Of a stretch of DNA of 64,000 nucleotides, positions 28,401 to 39,896 are shown piece by piece. Made by a program: the position numbers and the translations under genes. How positions within the stretch are numbered: position 1 is the stretch's first letter; every line of letters begins with the position of its first letter. The stretch is from Varroa destructor (taxonomy: Eukaryota; Arthropoda; Arachnida; Mesostigmata; Varroidae): assembly GCF_002443255.2 (NCBI RefSeq), contig NW_019211456.1, forward strand, positions 31,369,341 through 31,433,340, given 5' to 3'. The notes beneath the pieces were generated by a model, which did no database searches, had not been told where the DNA came from, and was given only the letters and a program-made list of their open reading frames with translations.

Positions 28401-31400
28401 GTTACAATACTTATAAATAAGCACAACGCTTGCTTTACTTAACTGATCGACAAGAAAACATGTTCATACACTTGCATATCCCGCCACTGTCGTGGTATGT
28501 AATACGGAGTTCTTATGTTTACGATATAACACTACAAATTGTCGCTGTTGAAATGTTTGCAGATAGATAGGGCTGAAATTAAGCAACGAAAGTGAAAAGC
28601 GGTGAATAGACTATCTACCGTAAATCTGAATCGCGCACTTATAAAGGCACGTATTGCTTAACAATTCGAGAGGAGAGAACACTTCAGAGAGGGATGAATC
28701 GAGTGGAACTGCAGAATACGTGTGACATCCATGTTAAAAAGCTACCAACGTACAGTGTTAGCGCCAAATCGGCCACCGTCGTTTGTTGTTTGCTGGCAGC
28801 GTTGCTGCTGATGCTATAACAGACACCACCATTCTGTACGGCATCGTCGTCGAAATCTACGGTCCTCCGATTCGTACGCCGGCCAGCTCGTCGTCAACAG
28901 AGAAAGGCCGGTGCAGCACAGTTCGTCATCAAGAGATAGGTTGCCAGACGTGATAGACACCTAGGACACACTTAAGCCGTCGCTTACGGCATGGCAAATG
29001 GACTTTACTTATGTATATGTTTTCTTAACCCCGTATTCGAGGAACAAGCAGTAATGGCATACACTTATCCATGCATCCAGGTAGGCAAGTGGAACCGCTG
29101 CCACAGGCTTATTATGTAGGTTATACTGCTTCACTTCAGTAATAGCCATTCAGCACAATTATACATCTGGCATGCAATGGGTTTATTGTCATTGGTGTCG
29201 TTGTTTTATTGAGGCAGGTTTCAGGAGACCGTGGCGTTGGCCGTACCGTACAACTAATGCGACTGTGTCTGGCCTGATCCAGGCTGCTGCGAAAGCGCTA
29301 CCAGGCATTACATAATCACGGAATCGCATCGGGCGGGCATCATCGGATACCAATCAGAGCAATCGCACCGGGACCTATGGTGGGACACTGACACAGAACT
29401 TCATCTTTTTCCCACTTCGTTCTTCCTTTGATGCTGCTAGTGTTACTTGCTCCCTATACAATTAACTTGCGTGAGGGCTACACGAGCAACCCTCTTACAG
29501 AAGAAATCTACAGTTGGTCCACTTCCGTAATGCGATGGCCACCTATACAAATAGGTATATATGTGGCTAGATCGCGAAGCTGTAAGCTCGAGCCGGAGAT
29601 ACAAATCGCTCGAAGGCGAGCAAGTGAAGGACTTTACTGCAACTCGCCCAATGGGACGCAGCAGCAGACAATCGAAGCGAGGTGACGCGCCCGCGGCTGG
29701 GCACGAGCCCTGTTGTCATGGCTATAGCTGTTATCCAACAGCAGCAATTTGCTTTGTTCAGCTAGAGAACGACCGACCCATCAATTAAGCTATCAAATGC
29801 ACCTATTGCAGCTATTGGATACAAAAGGATGTTACAGGCATTAGATGTCGCCGTATACCCTTGATTTCTGCCGTTTGTACTAACAGGCACGTACATATAT
29901 ATCGAGTATATATGTACTGGTGCGGCGTGATACGATAAGGGGTGCGGCCTATGGAACAAGTACGAATGACAACCCCCGTATGCGAAAGGCGACAACACAC
30001 ACAATTGTTGCCTTACAAGCTCTGCCTCAAAACGCGGTACCCCGATTACAGTTAACTACTAGAAATGACGTTGGCCGGGGAATTGACAAACTCCCAAATC
30101 AGTGCGTGGAGCCAAGTAGCCTCGCAAACTAGCCAACACAAGAACGTAACGCTCATTGTCGAATGAGATTAACGCGTGCAAATAAAAATAGTAGTGATTA
30201 AATTGAACTATAATTTACTTTATTCAGGTATCAACTCATATGCGATTCACTTAATTATTTAGATGTTCTTCTTTAATTAGCCGAATGAAGCGAATTCATG
30301 TGCCGTTTAGTCTTATATAGGTGACCCACATTATTGTGGGTAAGTAGATGTTTAGCTAGTTTAAAGTAAGAAAAGGTAAATAAAAAAAAATGGTAGAGAG
30401 GGCAATAAGACTCCATCGTATGAACACCGGAGCAACAGAATTACGTGCGTATAATAGGAGGCTAGTAGTGAGACCCATCGTCGACGATAAAGTGATGCTA
30501 AGTTCTAATTTTTGCTTCCGCTTCATATTTAGGCGTCGGCCAGCGAATCAGCTGCTTGGATCGATTTTGCCACTGATTTGTGTGGGTGCAATAACAACTT
30601 TACATGAAACAAATATTAAAGCCAGCTGCAATTGCTAACGAATTTTTTAAAGGCTTCGTGATCATATTGTACGTAATACAAGTAAAATTTGCATTAATTA
30701 ATGCATGTGAAATTTTCAACTTTCATTTTCGTTACAAACTCCGTTGCTAGTTAATATTACTCCGTTAACGAAAAGAGAAAAAGACACGGATCGTACTCAA
30801 AAATCTCAAGGAACTAAGTATTATTAATACTCAGCTTGTGAAATGACAACCGCGCACCGTTAGGCGTACAGAAGCCTGATGATAAAACTGATGCTCCAAG
30901 TAGCTCTGGGAGTTACATGAATATTAGCACTCGCCAATATTAATCTTTTTCAACAAAAACCACTTCATATGACTTCACGTCTTTAATTGACTAAGTGCTG
31001 CAAGTAAAATTCGATTATAATTATTTTATTTTAAATTATATCCAAAAGGAATTATGTAATCGTTGGAATGGAGGAAAACCCTCCATTCTGAGATATAACT
31101 TGTACAAATATTCTAGCCCCGATACTTAAGTATCGGAGTTGGCAATAAGTATAGTTGATAATTGTAAAAGAAGTCATGCTTTTTCCTTCTTATCTTTTCG
31201 AACTTAGACCGGGGTACGTCTTACGATACGTCTTTTTTCGTACGTTTACGGAAAACGGTTCGCTGCATAGTAAACCACTTTAGACAAAACAGCACCAACA
31301 TACGCGCCAAGCAGGAATAACAAATATTTCGCTGTGCATTGCAGGCTCCGATAATAGATATCAAAACTTTTTTTGAAACGCCGCCTGGCGATGCTCTATT

Positions 31401-34400
31401 GTAAGCATATTATACAGCATCCAATGTTTCAGCTCTCACTGAACAGCAACAGGCACCATCGCCGTTGCTATGGCCTTATCGGCGCCATCTCTTTTGGCGG
31501 CATCAGCAATCGATTGTTAACTGACAGGAAGACGTCAGATTTACTGCAGCTGTGGGCTGCCGCCAGATCCGACCAGTCAAAGCCACCACCGTCGAATGGA
31601 TGGACCCTTGGCAAACAAATAGACGAAAAGGAACTAAGCAACAGGTATTGCGACAGGTATTAACAGACCCGACTTACATACACATCAACAAAAGCAGCAG
31701 TAAACCACGACACGCTCAAGATGTATTCATCCGTCACGCTGCCGGCCAGCAAGAAGTGAATGATAAAAACCACGCAGGTTAAGTACAAAAACGAAAGAGT
31801 ACTATTGAGAAAGAATCCTCTCAGAAAAAAGATTCTCGTTGCTCTCTTCCGTGTTCCCTTCTCCGCCTACTTTCTACGGCTCCCTTTCTTTACTATCTCT
31901 GCACTTTTGCCGTTGACAGGACGCACTACCACAGAGGGTTCGCTCCAACTTACCGTCTCTTTGCCGCCCGCGACTTCATTCCTATAGTCGTCCTACGCTT
32001 CATTTCAGCAAATCCACGCAGAATTACGGCCACAACGATCAAAAAGCTACTGCTGGTGTTGCGCCCAGGAAAAGCCACCAACAGGCCTTTCGTAGTGCTT
32101 TTCGATTCGATATTTCTACTATCTCAGGAGGAGTGTAAGAAATCGGCAGTAGCACCAATAACAGGGAAAGTAAGATGTAATGCGAGGGAGTGTTACGTCG
32201 GACCGTTGACGTAGCCGAGAACGTCACTGCGGTTAGAGCTGACGACGCACTAATTTCCGCTATGGCGTTATGGTACCGTAAGGCTGTATCATACTGACGT
32301 ACAGACTCCGGTGCATCTAATGGGGAGAGGATCGAGGCAGGATTGAAATAAATGATTTACTCATCGTCTTTGCTGACAGCAATGGCGCCAGCGATAATAA
32401 CCGGCGAGGCAACCGCAAGCAGATGGATTCCTAGAAATGCACCTAAGACTAAACCGAAGCCAGCACCAGTATTGCTGTCCTCGCCCAATTTCCGCTGCAG
32501 CAAAAGCCTACGCTTTTTCATACGGGCTTTCATACGGGAAAAGGAAAAGGAGAATATATCACCGCAAAGCCATTCGGTATGTAACGACCACCAAAAACTG
32601 TTCACTCAATTTAACTGATTTGCCTATGCCTTTATGAAAAAAGTAACTTCTTCTGTTTTAGCATTATTCTATATACAAAATAGGAGAATAGCTCTTACCT
32701 TCTAAAGCACAACAATAAACATTAAAGTCACCCGCTTGAATACACACTTTATGATCTTAAGTACTTTTGCAGCAGCACAGAAAGTTGTTGGATATTACGA
32801 ACACCAAACAACACGGATTCATTAGTTATACAAAGTTAGCAGGATCAAAGATCAGCAAAAATAGACTTTTTAAAAAATACCGTACCCTACATGCGAGGAA
32901 ATGCTTTTATTGGACTATAAGGTGACAAGCAAACATCGATTAAATCTTAAATATCGAGTCTCTAACCTCGGATGGGCCGAGAATACCGGTTTTCTTATAT
33001 GCTCTTGCTTTTTTGCTTAACAACAGTTAAAAACATTACTACAACGTTACACGTCCCATGCTGTCGTTAAACATTGCTTCAGGAGGCTGGCAGCTTCCAG
33101 CTTGCAAAGCAAAATATGCCTACAGCCGGTTTCGAATGAGAAAAATGACGTGTTTTTAATTTTAGCAGGCAAGCACGTTACTCCCGTACCATTGATGGAT
33201 CTCAGAACTAAAGTATTATATCATATACCAGCCAATAGGCATCCTACAGCTGTTCGTCGGTACCCACTTTAAATAACCGCGAGAAGCAGCTATGTGTAGC
33301 GGCAATGGAAAGATGCCAGAATGTAAGTCATGTTCCAAAAAAGTCACCTATGATCATAAAGTAATTTATCATAAACATTCATGTGGTCTACAAATAAACA
33401 GGTACTTGTTTCACGGACTTGCCTGTAGGTGCCAGCCAATTACCCACGAACACCTTCTTTTCAGCACCGCGACCGATGGCGGAAACCGATTGCGAAATTG
33501 ATATTTATAAAAAAAAATCTTAACGAGTTGTTCTATCTGAACGGATAGTAACTCGGGACTTGCTTTAGCACACGACAATGTTGCCAAGAAGAAGCAAGCA
33601 AAAAATCAGCGCAATGACGGTTTACCCGAAGGCTTAGTGTTCAATAGCAGTGGATAATTGAGTAATAATAAATATAAATATATATATCTCTGCAATAGAC
33701 GAATTATATGAACTGAATCTGTATCCGCTTAAAAAATTTAACACCGGTTTATTTATTTAGGACGAAGCAGCGTTAGCTGCCACACGAATATTCCTTTTAA
33801 TACGACATGAAAGAGGTTACTTCATAAAAACTAGAGGTTAAGAGAGGCATAGTTGGCAACCGTTGGACATACACCATTCGTTGGATAAGCCAGATTCAAA
33901 AATCCAAGCGGCAATAACAGCTCTAGTTAGCTTGAGGCGACAGGGCTGGCGACATCAGCGGAAAGGCAGCAGCGGTTCCACCAAAACCAACAATCAATAA
34001 AAGCTCGAGCCTTGAGTAAAATGGGCACTATTTTCGGCCATGTTTTATTCAGCTGCATACCATGGTGGTTCTTTTTTCCGTGCGTCACCCCGTCACACAA
34101 GCTCTGCTTCATACAACTATGAATTCGAGCAGAGTCCGCAGTGGCTCCATAGAGGAGTACAGAAGCAGTGGACGCTATCGAAGTGTCAGGTATGAACCCG
34201 CGAGCCGTTGTACTCCTCAGACTGCTTACCATAGCTCTCTAAGCTATCGGTTATGTACGTATACAAGTCATCCTTCGCTTTGTTACGGCTCTACATTCCG
34301 CTGTCCCTAGTACCATCCGTAAATAGATACGCCCACACATACAACATCCGCGTAATCCTCAAAGCTTGCATCTTAGCTTTTTTTGCCGCTGCTTGTGCGG

Positions 34401-37400
34401 TGACTGTTTCTGCAGGAAAAGCTTAGAACGACCCAACAAGGACAACAACAATGATTTGGAGAACAGGACCTAGGCAATAATCGCTTGTAACCTTTGACTA
34501 GCAAATCTACTAGCCGGTGTCTAACTGGCCACTCATTTGATAAGTCGTTTGGTTCGCTCCCAAATAGAGGGTTTAGGTTACGGGCAAGACAATTCCTGCC
34601 AGGAAAGTTGATATAGCATGGCGGGATATACGATGGGAACAGAATTCTGCACAGCTCCCCGGGAAACTAAGAGATCTATGATTAGAAGTTTTTAAAATAT
34701 GGAGTTGCGTAATGTAATGCAAAGAATAACAGATACGCACACACAACAGGCGTGTACATTTGAGTGCAGCATTGTATAATTCTGAATATACACTTTCAGA
34801 ACGATGTAGTAATCGAGGAAAATATTGATTCAGTAATAATGTACCAAAAAAACGTGAATGCTGCTACTGCTTCTTAGGCTGCTGACTTTTGCGCCTTTGT
34901 CATACGGTCAAATTCAAGCACGCTGCTGTCGCAAGACAAGGCCAGCCGCAACCGCTGCTAAGCTAACAAAAACAATAACAATGAATAATTAGAACAAATA
35001 ACGAACCCAGATACCCAGGATGCGTGGTACCACCATTGCATACTGCTATACCAGAGTCAGACCTGCTAGAAGCGCTGTGCATGCGTATGTGTTACACAGC
35101 AGAATAAACCAACAACAACAACATTTGTGGAAACACTAGCTTTTATTCCAAGCTGCACAGCTGTCTGCAATATAGCTACATTACTATGTTTACAGACGAA
35201 AACGTCTGCATCATATGGTGAGTTTTCACTGACGGTTTTCTGCATGCCCGTTTGTATTGCATATTATCAACTACTACTACGGTTCTCCCGGCAACTATAA
35301 ATTTATAGGTTGTAGATAAGACTTGTACTCGTCACGTATTGGCGAACATGTTAATGTATATATAAGGGAGATAAGAACGGATCGAAAAACATGAACAGGC
35401 TAGGTTTTCCCTTATCGAAGATGTGCAAGTAACCAGTTGTTAAGACATGCTCGTGAGAACGCGTGAAGTTAACTAATGACAACACAACAAAATATTCACT
35501 CCCCTTACTGCCCATCGGACATTTTAGGCTGGGCGTAAGAGCTATTCAGTGCTTAATCTTATTTGGACGAAGTCTAATTCAAGACTTTGTTTTCTTTTTT
35601 CGGTTATTTATAGACGAACAGACCGAAATGACACCTAATCTCAACAAACGAACAAATTGGTAGTAAATGAATGAACAGGAAACAAGCGGCAAAACTGCGC
35701 ATTTATACCGGGAGAGAATGAGAAGCGAAAAAGAGCCACATAGTACTGGGCTAGACCTGTGAGAACAAATAGTAATTATAGTGGCGTTGTTTGTGACAGT
35801 GGAGGTTGTTTGTGACAGCTGACATTAAGGGAGGGACGGCCAATGCGGACACTAGATCAGAAATATTGCTTTTCATGTGATTGACAGTCGAAAGCCGGAT
35901 CAATTTTTAATTGCTGTTTTCACTTAACCAGTCATTATGTACCGTAAAGTGTATAATGTATGTTGCAGCGCGATATAGAGCAACGCTTTGGTGCTACTAG
36001 TGATAACGGTGACATGGTAAGCGCTGGTGGCAGAAGTAGTCGCTCTCGAACGCTCACACGCGCACAGACACCAAACACCACGCTTAAAGGCTACAGCGCT
36101 AGATTTGATTGTTTTTAAAGTTGCTACTGGCGATAACGGCGTACCACAATCTTCGATTCTGTTGTTTCTTCAACTGCTAGAAAGAGATGGAACCCTTTTA
36201 GTCCATACAGACGCATGTATATGCACAAACATTGATATATACACATTGCCATGCAAGTACTAAAGCATTATGAGATTTACGTTTTTTGCGTCAAAGAGTT
36301 TTTTACGTAATAAAGATGCTTTAACAAAGTGATAGTGGTAGCGGTGGCGGCGGCGGCTTCCGCGAGAGCAGCATACAAAACGACCCCACACCAAGATCGT
36401 CATTGAGGTGTCATTGCGGGTGGCCGCGGTAGAATAGTGAACACGCTGCCGAATACGCGTGCACAATTTGGCGCCAATAATAAACAGATGGTGAATCTAA
36501 CTATGACTGCTGTTGTCGTAGGGGCCGTCCAGATCGCTGCACACGCGCTACAAAACAAAGATATACCAAGCTACAGGGAGTTCTACCATTATTAGTACTG
36601 CTCCTATTGGCCATTCAAGTTTGCTGCTTTGACTAGACCTATAGCAGGCAGCTGACGGCGGCACTTAAGGCAGACGAGATTGGAACGACCCCAAGTAAAT
36701 GTATTAACAACAGCATCAACGTCACACCATAGGCCGTGATAGGGGCACAAGTGATTCTCGTGTTTAGTCGCCCATTTGTGTCGTTATTTCTTTAGATATA
36801 TGCACGTACTTTTTACAGTAATCATAAAGTTCTATGTACTGTACGTGTGTGTATATGACATGCTTGGGTCTAATGCAATTATTGTCTAATATCAGTGTCA
36901 TTATACAGACATCTGGTAGGTGACACGATGTGATAGCAAGCATCGGCCAAGATGCTCATATAAGTATGTCTTAACTTCGTTGAGAAGACCAACATTTTGG
37001 CGTAGAGTGTATATGCATGTAGAATCCTTTATGGTAAGGAATTCACATAAAAACATATTTTAGCATTGTGAAGGACGTAGAAGATGTTGGCGGCAATAAG
37101 CTGTAATGGGCTCATTACCTATAATGCGGTGTCACTCAAATTTAAATCTATGTACAGGCCACGGAAGCCAATGTAAATCACATGCTTCTTAAGATAAAAA
37201 AAACGATATTAACTCTGCTTAACCATACTTTCCAATGAATTAGAACGTGATAGAAAAAAGACACTTTGAATTCAAAACGATCATTCACTGATACCAAGCC
37301 ATACCAGATGAATTTTGATAGAGTGAATTCCGCGCCGATAACAAAGAATTGCACCGTCATGTTGATGCGAGATATCAATCTTCACTCATCTCATCAATTT

Positions 37401-37849
37401 TAACAGATCAGAAAATCATAAATTCGCTAGTAATTGTACAAATTAGACGATAAGAGATCGGGGTATGTAAAACAATGTCCACGTATGTTGAGACGTTGGT
37501 CTGGCTCTAGGCGTTCGTAAAACTTGGCTAGATGCATACACCAAATTAATTCGCTTCTGCTTCTAATATACTCACCTTGCTGGCAATCTTTAGCGATGTG
37601 TCCTGTACCGTTGCAACGATAACAGCGGTCCTCGGTTTCCTTGCAGTCCCTGGCAAAGTGGCCCAGCCGGTTGCATTTGTAGCACTTTTCGCGGAACCCG
37701 CCGCGGAAGCCTCCTCGTCCACCACCCCCACGACCACCCCTTCCACCTCCACGAGGGCCTCGGGAGCGTTCGCCTTCATCTGGCATTGAGCACTCCCTGG
37801 CGAAGTGACCCGTACGGTGGCACCTATAGCACTCACTGCCTCCGCTCAT
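10482..37849 (-). CDS. CNBP: CNBP-like CCHC zinc-knuckle nucleic-acid-binding protein (4 exons, 306 aa)
   Basis: Coding exons on the minus strand are 37849-37576, 25274-25087, 11343-11159 and 10755-10482, with GT-AG borders and matching phases (1, 0, 2). The first ATG gives [10 protein letters not shown], the usual short lead into knuckle 1. The 306 residues hold nine CX2CX4HX4C knuckles at about 7-20, 56-69, 76-89, 96-109, 116-129, 172-185, 191-204, 214-227 and 263-276. An RGG-rich linker (about 28-53) follows knuckle 1 as in vertebrate CNBP, and a second Gly-rich linker (about 155-168) lies between knuckles 5 and 6. The tail is Pro/His-rich. CNBP family proteins bind single-stranded G-rich DNA and RNA, resolve G-quadruplexes and act in translation and transcription. 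Vertebrate CNBP has seven knuckles in about 177 residues, so this copy is longer. Knuckle 8 is split by intron 3. Introns are 12,301, 13,743 and 403 bp. Family certain; exact orthology likely. Confidence 0.9.
11155..11159 (-). promoter_or_regulatory. Exon 3 donor of CNBP overlapping an in-frame stop
   Basis: The donor GTAAG follows the last two bases of exon 3. If the intron is kept, the frame reads CGG then TAA, so translation stops at once (stop at 11157-11155). That would give a 216-residue protein with the first seven knuckles, the number found in vertebrate CNBP. Splicing instead adds knuckles 8 and 9. The overlap is seen directly; use of the short form is inference. Confidence 0.5.
15147..15295. 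repeat. Imperfect (TG)n/(TA)n microsatellite
   Basis: About 150 bp of interrupted TG and TA dinucleotides with GGGTGTG variants. The alternating purine-pyrimidine pattern could adopt Z-DNA. It lies inside CNBP intron 2. Confidence 0.85.
16910..17130 (+). CDS. Candidate plus-strand exon, unidentified
   Basis: An open frame runs from just after a stop at 16907 to a strong donor, TGT|GTAAGTATT, at 17131. The peptide contains [12 protein letters not shown], then a stretch with QAVHLDL and RFISRD. These short strings faintly recall the integrase region of BEL/Pao-type retroelements, but I see no catalytic motif and no neighbouring pol sequence, so I do not assign it. It lies antisense within CNBP intron 2. 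It could be a chance open frame; no acceptor or partner exon was found. Confidence 0.15.
17966..18065. other. Assembly gap (100 N)
   Basis: Exactly 100 N, the usual placeholder for a gap of unknown size. The bases just before it are a TA run (about 17956-17965), so a long TA microsatellite probably broke the assembly. It lies inside CNBP intron 2, so that intron's true length is unknown. Confidence 0.99.
18980..19023. repeat. Short tandem repeat, about 17-bp unit
   Basis: TTTAATGTATGAACACG is followed by TTTAATGTATGAACA and then the shorter TTTAATGAACAC: three degenerate copies. Intronic. Confidence 0.7.
20577..20674. repeat. Pyrimidine-rich block ending in (CCT)n
   Basis: About 100 bp of nearly pure C and T on the plus strand, ending in five to six CCT units (20657-20674). 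On the CNBP sense strand this is a purine-rich GGA block. Such tracts can form triplex DNA. It lies in CNBP intron 2 and explains the apparent Ser/Pro/Phe-rich plus-strand frames here. Confidence 0.75.
20844..20891. repeat. Degenerate CAA/ACA trinucleotide repeat
   Basis: Roughly sixteen CAA-type units with a few substitutions (AAG, GAC, AGC). It makes Thr- or Gln-rich frames on the plus strand that I do not regard as genes. Confidence 0.8.
21938..21945 (+). promoter_or_regulatory. TATA box candidate upstream of a signal-peptide-like ORF
   Basis: TATAAAAA lies 38 bp before an ATG that opens a hydrophobic signal-peptide-like frame. This predicts a start site near 21968-21973 and a very short 5' UTR, a layout common for small secreted arthropod proteins. 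The background is AT-rich, so the match alone is weak. Confidence 0.3.
21976..22218 (+). CDS. Candidate small secreted protein, two-exon model (42 aa)
   Basis: The first exon, 21976-22055, encodes 26 residues starting [19 protein letters not shown], a good secretory signal peptide (short N-terminus, hydrophobic core, small residues before the likely cleavage). It ends in a strong donor, CA|GTGAGTG. A phase-matched acceptor (GATTCCAG) at 22169 gives a second exon, 22170-22218, of 15 more codons, stopping at TAA. An alternative phase-matched exon lies at 24234-24272 (acceptor TTTTACACAG, donor AG|GTGAGC), encoding [12 protein letters not shown], so the true continuation is open. The segment is antisense in CNBP intron 2. 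TATA box, start, signal peptide and donor are seen; that they form one gene is inference. No family recognised. Confidence 0.3.
23500..23547 (+). CDS. Candidate initiating exon, unidentified
   Basis: An ATG opens [16 protein letters not shown] and the frame runs straight into a near-perfect donor, ATT|GTAAGTAC. Just upstream is an acceptor-like TATTTTCCAG, after which an in-frame TAA makes this ATG the only possible entry. It is only 16 codons and no downstream partner was found, so chance cannot be excluded. It lies antisense in CNBP intron 2. Confidence 0.15.
25740..25830. repeat. TA/TTA-rich low-complexity block
   Basis: About 90 bp made almost only of A and T, with TATATA and TTATA units. 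Intronic, no further signal. Confidence 0.75.
27503..27510 (+). promoter_or_regulatory. TATA box candidate
   Basis: TATATAAG stands 29 bp before the ATG of the start-exon candidate at 27532. A start site at the usual distance would fall almost on the ATG, so either the leader is nearly absent or this is not the working promoter. Confidence 0.2.
27532..27606 (+). CDS. Candidate initiating exon, unidentified (25 codons)
   Basis: An ATG in good context (CCATGG) opens [20 protein letters not shown] and ends ILIVS|GTATGT, a phase-0 donor. The second half uses G/C-ending codons (GGC ACG TCC GTC TAC AAG ATC CTC ATC GTC AGC), unlike the surrounding AT-rich intron, which favours real coding. The run VYKILIV resembles the first beta strand of a small GTPase, but the P-loop would have to lie in the next exon and I found none. 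It lies antisense inside CNBP intron 1. Confidence 0.25.
29891..29917. repeat. Perfect inverted repeat, 11-bp arms, 5-bp loop
   Basis: GTACATATATA and its exact complement flank TCGAG. It can form a hairpin on either strand. AT-rich, so possibly chance; intronic to CNBP. Confidence 0.7.
31066..31136. repeat. Two adjacent perfect hairpin sequences
   Basis: First, GAATGGAGG (31066-31074) and its exact complement (31080-31088) flank AAAAC. Then comes an 18-bp perfect palindrome at 31119-31136 with half-site CCGATACTT. They are 30 bp apart, in CNBP intron 1. No coding or transposon context was recognised. Confidence 0.7.
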
Positions 37850-38130
37850 TATGTATCTTTTTTCTACGATATTATAACGATAATATAACCGTTGTCTTTT
37901 TCTTCGCGATATTGGACGGTGCACTCCCTTCCCGTTGTGCTAGGTTTCCACTATCCGCGCAAGTATCCGCTTTTTTCCCCCGTTGCAACCGTGGTTTTGG
38001 CCGTCTATTGCTGTTTTTTCGCCTCGCAACGCCACGTGACGTTGTCAGTTGCTCACTCAAAACTATACCGTTCTCAGACTGAGTTGAAAAGCTGGTAACA
38101 ATGAATAACAATTCCCAAGTACCTTCCAGC
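37850..38130 (-). promoter_or_regulatory. Probable CNBP 5' UTR and proximal promoter
   Basis: This segment lies directly upstream of the CNBP ATG. It is less AT-rich than its surroundings and carries an E-box, CACGTG, at 38033-38038, joined to TGACGTT (CRE-like). About 80 bp beyond is a TCAGT initiator-like pentamer on the minus strand. No TATA box is obvious. A weak acceptor-like CGTAG sits 17 bp before the ATG, so an extra upstream non-coding exon is also possible. Confidence 0.35.
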
Positions 38131-39870
38131 ACCTTTCACTTCTAAGTTCGTTCGGACAACGAACCAGCGTCCAGGCCCTTTTTTCGGCTTTTCCTCTTGC
38201 TCTTGTTGCTTTTCTTTCTTACTTCTGATTACGCAACCATCGAATGCAAGAGCTACAACCGCACCCGTAAACGGATGCTCCTACTTTAACACACACTTCA
38301 ACTATCTACACGCTGTTTTCAGGTGCTCTTTAAAACCTCGTCGTCGCTTTCCCCTCTCGTTCCTTTCGTCACTCACGTTTCCTTAATCTCCTTGTACTAT
38401 CCGTCAACCAACTTCAACCAACTTCTCTTCAACCTCACTCCTGCGGCAGGCCTACCACTCCTGACTCCTTCCTCGCCGACGCCTCCACCTGCCGATCCTC
38501 CCTCAACACACCTGCTCCACGCACCTGTAATAGTAATTATTTTTGTCGTCGCGTTGTTGTCGTTGGTATCGTCGAGTGGCAACCATTAACAAGAATTGTC
38601 GCAGTCAAAGTTGAGAGCACAGTACACAATGCACATGGCGCACACATACGTAGATCAGTATCAGGAAAGACGAGCGAAAAACATCCGACGACATGACAAC
38701 ACAAGGAGAGAATACAAAAAGTGAGAATAGAAACGTAATAAAAAAAAAAACAATATATATTAATAGTAATAATTCTCAATTTTACTTCATTACTCACAAT
38801 TGTGAGTATACTCATTTAGACGCATGGGCATGTTTGCTGCGGATACAGCACAAAAAAGCGAAGCAAAACCTGCGTCTGTCACCCAGAGCAAACAGATAGA
38901 AGAAAAAAAACAGAATCGTAACGGAACAACGGCATCGCGTTTGGCATTTTTAGTAATACCAGAGAGTAGCTCGTTTGTTAAGCCTTACTCTACGTCTTTT
39001 TCGCAATCTGTCAATCAATTATTTGTCTATCACGGGAATAGCTATTACTTCCGAACTGTATAAGCCGATGGCGGTTTCATTTTGGCACGCAAATACACAC
39101 GCGAGATATATGTGAAGGTCTATCTTGACACAGACGCGGTCAATGCGATGCCCCCTTGAACTCAATGCGGCCTTCCCAAGTGAGCATTCTTAAAAAAGAA
39201 ATGAAAATAAAGAGTCGAGGAGAGATCACGATAACATTGTGAATATTAGCTGCGACACTACAGGTAGTGAGGCGGCATTAACAGTAAGGCCGATCCTCCT
39301 GCCCAGCGATTCATAACATTCGGGCCATCTACGCCTCAGGGTGTCACGCGGATTCCTCGCATAGTCGCTGGCATAATTTTAGTCGGCATAACAGACAAAG
39401 AACCTTGCGTAGTCTGGCGGATCGGATCTGCGGAGAAGTTGGCAATTGCTTTCTACTTTTTAAACGGTGATTCTAGTAACAGCAAATAGATCTATGTACG
39501 CAGCATCATATCACTTGTACTTAGCATAAAGGCAATTGCACCTTTTATTGAGCTAGTTTTTTATCGATCAAGTCAAAACAACGTCTCCATCAACTGTGTA
39601 GATTTGCTCCTTCTGATTCTAACAAACAGCAGAAAATGGTTCTGCTATATCAATGACAGGTCTCAGTTTTACGAAGAATGACAACGGCGTCTAAGTTGTG
39701 TATGAACTTTGTCGCCAAATTATTATGTAATAAGAATATACTGCAAGAGGTTGACACTTGTTACGAACCTAGTGTCTATCCGTGCCTAGATGGCGCCCGG
39801 CCTTATACATAGGCCACATAGGGACAGGTACATATAACCTCATTCGATCTCCTTCAAACGCACAGCAAGC

Positions 39871-39896
39871 GGGCGGGCGGGCGGGCGGGCGGGCGG
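39871..39896 (+). repeat. (GGGC)6GG tract, G-quadruplex type
   Basis: Six consecutive GGGC units plus GG: six G-triplets separated by single C bases, ample for a very stable parallel G-quadruplex on the plus strand. It lies about 2 kb upstream of the CNBP start codon, in otherwise AT-rich DNA. Confidence 0.9.

Larger units (their letters stand above)
25275..37575. other. CNBP intron 1 (12.3 kb)
   Basis: Donor GTGAGT at 37575 and acceptor TTTCCTCTAG at 25275, read on the minus strand. It holds an AT-only block (about 25740-25830), a more GC-balanced part (about 25.9-29.7 kb) with many chance open frames, a TATA-plus-start-exon candidate at 27.5 kb, inverted repeats at 29.9 and 31.1 kb, and otherwise nothing I can name. 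Vertebrate CNBP intron 1 carries the CCTG repeat linked to myotonic dystrophy type 2; no CCTG array is present here. Confidence 0.8.
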
